From assembly GCA_017467745.1 (NCBI GenBank), contig JAFUKV010000292.1:1-20942 (forward strand): 20,942 nt of DNA, given 5' to 3'. The position numbers were made by a program, and so were the translations under genes. This DNA comes from Bacteroidaceae bacterium (GTDB lineage: Bacteria; Bacteroidota; Bacteroidia; Bacteroidales; CHK158-818). Every line of letters begins with the position of its first letter. Within the stretch, counting starts at the first letter, position 1. Shown here one piece after another: positions 15,173 to 20,942 of this stretch. The notes below the pieces were generated by a model, which saw nothing but the letters and a program-made list of their open reading frames with translations, ran no database searches and had not been told where the DNA came from.

Positions 15173-18100
15173 CAATAACGTTTCCGTTCAAAGTTATCTT
15201 GATGTGGTTGCCATCGGCAATAACTTCTTGGTAGTTCCATTCTCCAACAGGTTTCAAGAATCCGCGTTTTGCGGGGATAATACCGTATACAGATCCGTGA
15301 TATTGATACGGAGCCAAGTTTTTGTAAACTTCGTGTTCGCTATCGAGAATTTGCAATTCCATACCAACATAAGCAGCATCGCCTTCTAACGGGGTACGAA
15401 TACCCAAACCATTGTTAGCGGCAGGCGTTAATTGGAATTCAAAGCGATATACGAAATTGTCAAATTCGTCTTTTGTATAGAGGTTTCCTCCACCGCCATT
15501 TTGAGGATAGAGTACAATGCAACCGTCTTCGGTAACATAATCTTTGGTGTTACCTGTCCATTGGTGCATGTTTGTACCATCAAATAAAATGCGGAATCCT
15601 TCTTTTTCTTCTTCTTTTGAAAGTTTAAACGGTTCAGCACGTTTTAATTCTTTGATATAAATGTCTCGGAATGATACTTTGCTACCGTGAGCTTGCAACT
15701 CGATTTGTTCTATCGGGAAGATAGATTGGTTTCTATCCCAGTAGTTTTCGAGTATAACATTCTTCACAACCAATTCGCCGTTTAAGTACACTGTTACACG
15801 GTCTCCTACCATTTTGATGTAGAAGCTGTTCCATTGTCCCAATTTGTTATCGGCTACTTTTAACGGAGTGCTTTGGTTTTTCTGGTTGTTGTACAAACCG
15901 CCTGAACCTACTTGTGCTCCTACATTTACACGGGCGGTATCCCAGATTTGCACTTGCGGAGTACCACGCAGATAAAGACCTGCATCGGCTTCGGGGCCGG
16001 CCGGATCTAACATCCAGTCAATGTACATTTCAAAATCTCCGTATTGTTTAACGGTACATAAGTTGTCAAAGCTATCGCCATGATAAACAATGCATCCGTC
16101 TTCTACTTTCCAGTTTTTATTCATCAATTCGTCAGCTTTGGCCTGAGCTTTGGCTAATTGAGCTTTCGTCATTTTGGCACGAGCAATCGGATTCTGAACC
16201 AAACCTTTCCATCCGGTTAAATCTTTTCCGTTGAAAATAGATACGAAGCCGTCTTCTTTCGGCATTTCCGCCAAGTGCTTTTGGATAGCTTTTTTCTGAT
16301 ATTCGCTGTCTTGACCGCTGAGGCGTTCTATTACCTTGTTCAACAATGCAGTAACTTCTTCTCCATAATAAGCCTTGTTATTTAAAGCAATATTCATAAC
16401 AGCTTGACAAGCGGCTTGTTGAAGCGGTTTTTCATCTAAGAATTTACCTGCGTAAATCAATCCTAAGAAAGTATTGGTTCCTTGAATTTGTTTAAGAATT
16501 TCAATCTTTTCGCGGTCAGCAGTTTTGCTGTTAGCCATAGCAACTTCCATTGCATTACGCAAGAAGATAAGACGGTTTTCATTTGATAAACCGGAATTTT
16601 TGATTTTATTGATGAGCGCTACCAAAGCTTGACAGGTATAATATTCATCTTCGTCCGATTTGCTAATGGCGTATAATATATCGGCGACTTCAAAGCCGTT
16701 CCAATCTAATAGAGCACCGAACGCTTCTTTTTTTTGTGCTTCGTTGTTACTTTTGAATCCTTCTACAATTTGAGCAAGAGCTTTTTCTTCTCCAATTCCG
16801 GCTAATACATTGTAGTAGAGTGCTTTTTTGCCGGATTTTGCCATTTGAGCCTCAATAATTTGATATTGTTTATCTTTCGGTTGAGAAGATAACGCAGCGA
16901 TAATAGCTTTCTGTATAGAGGGAACCGCCATCTTATCCGCTTTTTCGAGCGATGTGTAAAGTTGAGCGAGTTCTTTTTCTGTAACTACATTTTGTAATGC
17001 ATTATAAGCAGCCTTTTGTACATCACCGCTGGCGGAAGTCAATTCATATATTTTAGAGAAATAAGCGTCTGCTTTACGGTTTGACAATAATTCGATGCAG
17101 GCGATTTTACCTTCGTCCGTATTAGCTGTTCCGATAGCGTTTGCGACGGCAGGACAGATATTGCCGTTGAATGAATTCAACGCTTCTTTTCCTAATGCGA
17201 TTTTATCAAGATCAGCACTCGTTAATAATTCTACCAAAGCGGGAATAGCTTCGTCTCCACCTATTTTTACGGCAGCCCAAGCTGCTGCGGAGGCAATATC
17301 GTTATTTTCGTTTTGGATGTAGGGAAGAACCGTTGCCAATGTCGTTTGTTGGCGGCGAACTCCTAACCAATTCAGAATGTCTATTTTTACTTCGGTATCG
17401 GCTTTTGCAAGGACTTTTATAATTTCGTCCGTTGCATCATCTCCGGCATATAAAAGAGCGGCGTTGCGATATTCACGGCACGGGCTTTTCAGTGCTTTTA
17501 CAACTTCTTTTGCCGATTTTTCGGGATTTGCTGCCATGATGATTTCAAGAGCGGCTATTGTAGATTGTCCTGCTTTTGCTTTTTGTGCTTTTTTAGACAA
17601 ATTGCTGGCTTCTTTCAAAGCTGTTTTGGTGTCTCCGCTTGCTGCGATGTTTTTGATAAGCGTAATGTATGCTTCGTTTGCTCCGGTCGGTTCCATTGTG
17701 TAGTTGGTTGCGGCGGCTTTTTTTGCGAGAGTTGCCAAAGACGCTTTGCTTCCGCAGCGGCTGATTGCATACAATAAATCTTTTTCAGTGTTTGCATTTA
17801 ATCCCGATTGAGACAGCATTTCTAACAATATAGGTTCTGCTGCGGCTATTTTAGCCGTACCTACGGCATTGATAATATCGTTTTGCGTATCTGCCGTAGA
17901 GGCTTTCAATGCTGATACTAATGCGTCTTGCGCTGCGGGAGTATTGATGTTTGCCAATGCGCGAGCGGCTGGTCCGGCAACATTTTTATCTGTTAGGTAT
18001 TTTGCCAGTGAAGGTACGCTGGCATCCGTTCCTATGATTTGCAATTGGCGTATGACGAAAGCAAGAGGTTCGCGGCCTTTGTTTTGCGCTTGCGCCAATA

Positions 18101-18428
18101 CCTTTATATACGCTTGTTCTACTTTATTTTTTTCGGCTTCTCTACCGGGAACGGCAACATAATCGGTAAGCCCTGTTAATGCGTAATCAATTTGAGCATT
18201 GCTTTCTTTGCCGGGAGGATTCATCATCCCCATCAATAGGTTTATGCCTTCTTCTCCGGTAGAAGCGATGTCTTTAATGATTGTGTTGAATTTTGCTTGA
18301 TTCTGAGCCGGTAATTGAGCTAATGCGTCTATTATTTTAGTTTTTACCGTACGATTGGGGTCGGTTTGAGCCATTAAAACCGAGAAGCACAGTAAAAAAG
18401 CACTTATTGATAATAATATTTTTTTCAT
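14976..18428 (-). CDS. Secreted HEAT-repeat protein with two C-terminal DUF1080 (3-keto-glycoside hydrolase-type) domains
   Basis: An 1150-residue exported protein with signal peptide MKKILLSISAFLLCFSVLMAQ. Residues of about 25-720 are alpha-helical HEAT-like repeats rich in Ala/Leu, with recurring LxxALxSxxxD/N patterns. DUF1080 domain 1 (about 727-925) starts FVSIFNGKDLTGWKGL and has DAGLYLRGTPQVQIWD and GQWNSFYIKMVGDRVTVYLNGE. Domain 2 (about 935-1140) starts FRILFDGTNMHQWTG and has MELQILDSEH, YHGSVYGIIPA and HIGFLGHGSVVKFRNI. DUF1080 proteins adopt a LamG-like fold, and members have been reported to cleave 3-keto-glycosides. The C-terminal 16 residues (KNIRRVDGDIKEKRNN) derive from a tandem duplication. 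It lies 19 nt downstream of the Gfo/Idh/MocA gene and is probably cotranscribed with it. Confidence 0.85.
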   Translation of the reverse strand: MKKILLSISAFLLCFSVLMAQTDPNRTVKTKIIDALAQLPAQNQAKFNTIIKDIASTGEEGINLLMGMMNPPGKESNAQIDYALTGLTDYVAVPGREAEKNKVEQAYIKVLAQAQNKGREPLAFVIRQLQIIGTDASVPSLAKYLTDKNVAGPAARALANINTPAAQDALVSALKASTADTQNDIINAVGTAKIAAAEPILLEMLSQSGLNANTEKDLLYAISRCGSKASLATLAKKAAATNYTMEPTGANEAYITLIKNIAASGDTKTALKEASNLSKKAQKAKAGQSTIAALEIIMAANPEKSAKEVVKALKSPCREYRNAALLYAGDDATDEIIKVLAKADTEVKIDILNWLGVRRQQTTLATVLPYIQNENNDIASAAAWAAVKIGGDEAIPALVELLTSADLDKIALGKEALNSFNGNICPAVANAIGTANTDEGKIACIELLSNRKADAYFSKIYELTSASGDVQKAAYNALQNVVTEKELAQLYTSLEKADKMAVPSIQKAIIAALSSQPKDKQYQIIEAQMAKSGKKALYYNVLAGIGEEKALAQIVEGFKSNNEAQKKEAFGALLDWNGFEVADILYAISKSDEDEYYTCQALVALINKIKNSGLSNENRLIFLRNAMEVAMANSKTADREKIEILKQIQGTNTFLGLIYAGKFLDEKPLQQAACQAVMNIALNNKAYYGEEVTALLNKVIERLSGQDSEYQKKAIQKHLAEMPKEDGFVSIFNGKDLTGWKGLVQNPIARAKMTKAQLAKAQAKADELMNKNWKVEDGCIVYHGDSFDNLCTVKQYGDFEMYIDWMLDPAGPEADAGLYLRGTPQVQIWDTARVNVGAQVGSGGLYNNQKNQSTPLKVADNKLGQWNSFYIKMVGDRVTVYLNGELVVKNVILENYWDRNQSIFPIEQIELQAHGSKVSFRDIYIKELKRAEPFKLSKEEEKEGFRILFDGTNMHQWTGNTKDYVTEDGCIVLYPQNGGGGNLYTKDEFDNFVYRFEFQLTPAANNGLGIRTPLEGDAAYVGMELQILDSEHEVYKNLAPYQYHGSVYGIIPAKRGFLKPVGEWNYQEVIADGNHIKITLNGNVIVDGDIKEATKNGTPDHREHPGLFNEKGHIGFLGHGSVVKFRNIRVKELNKNIRRVDGDIKEKRNN

Positions 18429-18447
18429 TTACACGTGATTTTATAGG

Positions 18448-19707
18448 TTAGATATTCCAAGGAGCCCGCATCGGTTGGTCTATTAATCGGTTAGCGGCTT
18501 CGTCGTTGATGAATTGTTGTGCAACGGGATCGTAATGAAGTTCTTTGCGATTCAGACGCAAAGCAACCAAGCCCATATTTACAATTGTACAAGAACGGTG
18601 TCCGTTTTGTTCGTTCAACGCGAATTTTTGGCGATTTTTCACGCATTCTACGAAATCGGTATTTTGGGGTTCCGGTTCGGGATAATCAGCTAATTTCTTT
18701 TCCCAGTTCGGAATATCGCATACGAAGTTTTTGTAAACTTTTCCTTTCGGACCTTCTATGTACGGTGTGTTCGGATCTCCGAAATCTCCACCCCATAAAA
18801 CAATCTGGCAACCATCTTCGTATGTGTACGTGATAGATCTCCATGTACCCACAGCTTCGGGGTTTTGTTGAGGAGCATCTACTTCTACTTTGATAGGGCT
18901 GGTGTTATCTTTCCCTAAGAAATACTGTACAGGATCGATATAGTGTTGTCCCATATCACCTAATCCGCCTCCGTCATAATCCCAGTATCCTCTGAAATTT
19001 TGGTGTACACGGTGTGCGTTGTATGGTTTGTAGGGAGCCGGGCCTAACCACATATCGTAATCGAGTTCAGCCGGAACGGGTTGCGGTTCAAGATGTTCTT
19101 TTCCTACCCAGAAGAATTTCCAGTCGAAACCGGTGTGTTTGCTAATGGTTACTTTCAAAGGCCATCCTAACATACCGCTTTGAACTAATTTTTTCAATGG
19201 TTTTACGGGCGTTCCTAAACCGTAAAAATTGTCGGCAAAACGGAACCATGTATTTAAGCGGAAAACACGTCCGTATTGTTTTACGGCTTCGGCTACACGT
19301 TTTCCTTCACCGATGGTACGAGTCATCGGTTTTTCGCACCAAATGTCTTTTCCTGCTTTTGCAGCTTCAACAGACATGATGCCGTGCCAATGGGGCGGGG
19401 TTGCAATGTGTACGATGTCGACGTTTTTATCGAGAATAAGATCGCGAAAATCAGAATATTCCGCAATTTTTTCCGGTACTAATGCTTGTCCTAATGCGAG
19501 ATGTTTTTTGTCAACATCGCATACTGCGACCAAGCGTGTTCCTGCATAGTTTACGTGGCCGCGTCCCATACCGCCGCAACCGATAATGCCTTTGGTCAAT
19601 TGATCACTCGGTGCTATATATCCGGCACCTAAGACGTGTCGAGGCACTACTGAAAAAGCGGCAATACCTCCTAATGATTTGAGAAAAGTTCGTCTATTTG
19701 TTCCCAT
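18448..19707 (-). CDS. Gfo/Idh/MocA-family oxidoreductase with twin-arginine-like leader
   Basis: A 419-residue NAD(P)-dependent sugar dehydrogenase-type protein. The leader MGTNRRTFLKSLGGIAAFSVV matches a twin-arginine signal (RRTFLK), implying export in folded, cofactor-loaded form. The Rossmann motif is GIIGCGGMGRGH (about residue 40), followed by AVCDVD, ATPPHWHG and the family Lys motif WCEKPMTRTIGEG. The catalytic-domain motif is GLGDMGQHYIDPVQYFLG. Members oxidise or reduce sugar hydroxyls, often at C3. With the DUF1080 protein directly downstream, a role in making 3-keto-glycosides for lyase or hydrolase cleavage is a reasonable inference. Substrate and cofactor are not shown by the sequence. 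No convincing -7 box was seen in the 276-nt gap upstream. Confidence 0.88.
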   Translation of the reverse strand: MGTNRRTFLKSLGGIAAFSVVPRHVLGAGYIAPSDQLTKGIIGCGGMGRGHVNYAGTRLVAVCDVDKKHLALGQALVPEKIAEYSDFRDLILDKNVDIVHIATPPHWHGIMSVEAAKAGKDIWCEKPMTRTIGEGKRVAEAVKQYGRVFRLNTWFRFADNFYGLGTPVKPLKKLVQSGMLGWPLKVTISKHTGFDWKFFWVGKEHLEPQPVPAELDYDMWLGPAPYKPYNAHRVHQNFRGYWDYDGGGLGDMGQHYIDPVQYFLGKDNTSPIKVEVDAPQQNPEAVGTWRSITYTYEDGCQIVLWGGDFGDPNTPYIEGPKGKVYKNFVCDIPNWEKKLADYPEPEPQNTDFVECVKNRQKFALNEQNGHRSCTIVNMGLVALRLNRKELHYDPVAQQFINDEAANRLIDQPMRAPWNI

Positions 19708-19925
19708 AGTAAATATAAAAAGTGAAATATTTATTTAGCGTTTGTCTATTTACGTTTTATTTGGCTTAGGTTTTCTTTACTTTGTGTTTTCATATTTTTT
19801 AAAACCGTGCTAAGTTCGTTAAAATATAGGAATAGTAAAAACAATTCTTCTGGTTTTTTGTTGATTTTAATAATAATTTGCAAGGGTAGGCGTTTGTTTG
19901 CATAAATGAGTCGTGTGAATTTGAT

Positions 19926-19970
19926 TCTCAACAAAAAGAGCTGTGAATTTCACAGCTCTTTTTGTTGAGA
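19926..19970. terminator. 21-bp perfect hairpin after the phosphoglucosamine mutase gene
   Basis: Arms 19926-19946 and 19950-19970 are perfectly complementary over 21 bp with a 3-nt loop (ATT). The core GAGCTGTGA/TCACAGCTC is followed within the arm by TTTTT, so the lower half of the stem contains the U run. It lies 14 nt beyond the mutase stop on the minus strand and probably terminates that transcript; its symmetry would also block plus-strand transcription. The rest of the 19708-19983 gap shows no further feature I can support. Confidence 0.75.
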
Positions 19971-19983
19971 TACATTCTTAATG

Positions 19984-20942
19984 TTATTTTGCCATATCTT
20001 TAATGACTTTCATTATGTCTGCTGCGGTTTTTTCTGCCGTTTCAATATCTTTGGCTTCTGCATATACACGGATAATCGGTTCTGTGTTCGATTTTCTCAA
20101 ATGTACCCATTTATCGGGGAAATCTATTTTTACTCCGTCTATATCGGTTATGTCATATTGCGCATATTTTGTTTTTACGGCATTTAGTAAAGCGTCTACG
20201 TCTATATCGGGTGTAAGTTGAACTTTTTGTTTCGCTATGGCATAGGGCGGAAATGTAGCTTTTATTTCGCTGACTTTTTTACCGGATTTAGCTAAATATG
20301 TTAAGAATAAGGCGATGCCAACCAAAGCGTCGCGGCCATAATGGCTTGCGGGATAGATAACCCCGCCGTTTCCTTCTCCACCGATTACAGCACACGTTTC
20401 TTTCATTTTTGTTACAACATTTACTTCTCCTACGGCGGCAGCGTTGTATTGTTGACCGTGTGCACGAGTAACATCGCGTAAAGCTCTTGAAGAACTTAGG
20501 TTTGATACTGTATTGCCGGGTGTGTTAGATAAAATGTAATCGGCAACAGCTACCAATGTATACTCTTCCCCAAACATATTTCCGTCTTCACATACAATAG
20601 CTAAGCGGTCTACATCGGGATCTACCACGAAACCTATATCGGCGTTTCCCTTTTTCAATAAATCGGAGATATCTGTCAGGTGTTCTGGTAACGGTTCCGG
20701 ATTATGCGGAAATTGTCCGTTGGGTTCACAATATAATTTCTCGATTTTTTTTACTCCGAGAGCTTCTAATAAAGCGGGGATAGCAATTCCGCCGACAGAG
20801 TTTACGCAATCTATGGCTACGCTGAATCCTGCTTTGGCAATCGCATCTCGATCTACTAAATCAAGAGAGAGAACATTTTCTATATGTTTTTGCGTGTAGT
20901 CGGTCCGTTCGTAAATTTTGCCTAATTGGTCTACTTCGGCAA
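19984..20942 (-). CDS. glmM: Phosphoglucosamine mutase / phosphohexomutase, C-terminal part (5' end outside window)
   Basis: Partial gene: the minus-strand frame is open to the right edge, giving about 318 residues of a family that is usually about 460 long in Bacteroidales. The TTG at 20658 is internal, not a start. Visible are AIDCVNSVGG, the metal-binding loop FVVDPDVDRL, the sugar-binding loop GGEGNGGVIYPASHYGRDAL, and the phosphate-binding C-terminal segment RKSNTEPIIRVYAEA. The active-site phosphoserine lies outside the window. The enzyme interconverts glucosamine-6-phosphate and glucosamine-1-phosphate for UDP-GlcNAc and cell-wall synthesis; phosphomannomutase specificity cannot be fully excluded, but the GEGNGG loop favours GlmM. 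Confidence 0.88.
   Translation of the reverse strand, partial: AEVDQLGKIYERTDYTQKHIENVLSLDLVDRDAIAKAGFSVAIDCVNSVGGIAIPALLEALGVKKIEKLYCEPNGQFPHNPEPLPEHLTDISDLLKKGNADIGFVVDPDVDRLAIVCEDGNMFGEEYTLVAVADYILSNTPGNTVSNLSSSRALRDVTRAHGQQYNAAAVGEVNVVTKMKETCAVIGGEGNGGVIYPASHYGRDALVGIALFLTYLAKSGKKVSEIKATFPPYAIAKQKVQLTPDIDVDALLNAVKTKYAQYDITDIDGVKIDFPDKWVHLRKSNTEPIIRVYAEAKDIETAEKTAADIMKVIKDMAK

Noticed and set aside
17095..18162. Plus-strand ORFs opposite the HEAT-repeat region
   Set aside because: They mirror the Ala/Leu-rich codons of the minus-strand gene and show no domain of their own.
19746..19934. 62-residue minus-strand ORF upstream of the oxidoreductase gene
   Set aside because: TTG start, no recognisable similarity, A/T-rich low-complexity composition, and the 5' end lies in the terminator hairpin. 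A 15-codon ATG ORF inside it (MKTQSKENLSQIKRK) is too short to support.
1..20942. CRISPR arrays, insertion sequences, prophage or toxin-antitoxin modules
   Set aside because: No regularly spaced repeats, transposase or phage proteins were found; the only tandem repeat is the DUF1080 3' duplication.

Overview
The window looks like chromosomal DNA from a member of the Bacteroidales, probably gut-associated. The DnaN, RecN, GroEL/GroES, RlmB and phosphoglucosamine mutase proteins read like Bacteroides/Parabacteroides-type orthologues. Several upstream regions carry the Bacteroidota -7 motif TAnnTTTG instead of E. coli-type boxes, Shine-Dalgarno sequences are mostly absent, and secreted families common in gut Bacteroidales (PepSY-like lipoprotein, C1 peptidase, choloylglycine hydrolase family, DUF1080/Gfo-Idh-MocA) are present. 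I cannot assign a genus. Most of the window is ordinary core genome. I saw no CRISPR array, insertion sequence, prophage or clear horizontal-transfer island.

Layout. Positions 1-731 (+) hold the C-terminal part of a diacylglycerol-kinase-type lipid kinase, cut by the left edge. Positions 787-1230 (-) hold a small PepSY-like lipoprotein. Positions 1431-6997 (+) form a tight five-gene DNA-maintenance/coenzyme A operon: dnaN, a DnaQ-type exonuclease, coaBC, recN and rlmB, closed by a hairpin terminator. Positions 7255-7330 (-) are tRNA-Arg(CCG) with its own promoter and terminator, back to back with the ung promoter. Positions 7404-9800 (+) form a probable operon of ung, a C_GCAxxG_C_C-family protein and a secreted C1 peptidase. 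Positions 9998-11275 (-) encode a secreted protein with two retropepsin-like domains, and 11400-13337 (-) is groES-groEL. Positions 13632-14708 (+) encode a secreted choloylglycine-hydrolase-family enzyme. Positions 14976-19707 (-) are a two-gene unit: a Gfo/Idh/MocA oxidoreductase with a twin-arginine-like leader, then a 1150-residue HEAT-repeat protein with two DUF1080 domains. Positions 19984-20942 (-) hold most of a phosphoglucosamine mutase, cut by the right edge.

The most notable anomalies are sequence-level. (1) dnaN, an essential gene, has a single in-frame TGA at codon 105, where a conserved glycine is expected; everything before and after is intact and in frame. (2) The codons around that TGA, and the glycine-rich loop of the lipid kinase at the left edge, deviate from family expectation in a way that is explained almost entirely by G-to-T changes. 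This suggests either clustered base-call error or an unusual mutation process. (3) The 3' end of the DUF1080 gene carries a 162-bp tandem duplication whose distal copy is decaying (7- and 8-nt deletions, about nine substitutions) and has replaced the C-terminus of the protein.

Functionally, the oxidoreductase/DUF1080 pair fits the 3-keto-glycoside route of sugar cleavage described in gut Bacteroides. The groESL upstream region contains an RpoN(sigma-54)-type -24/-12 match inside an imperfect direct repeat.
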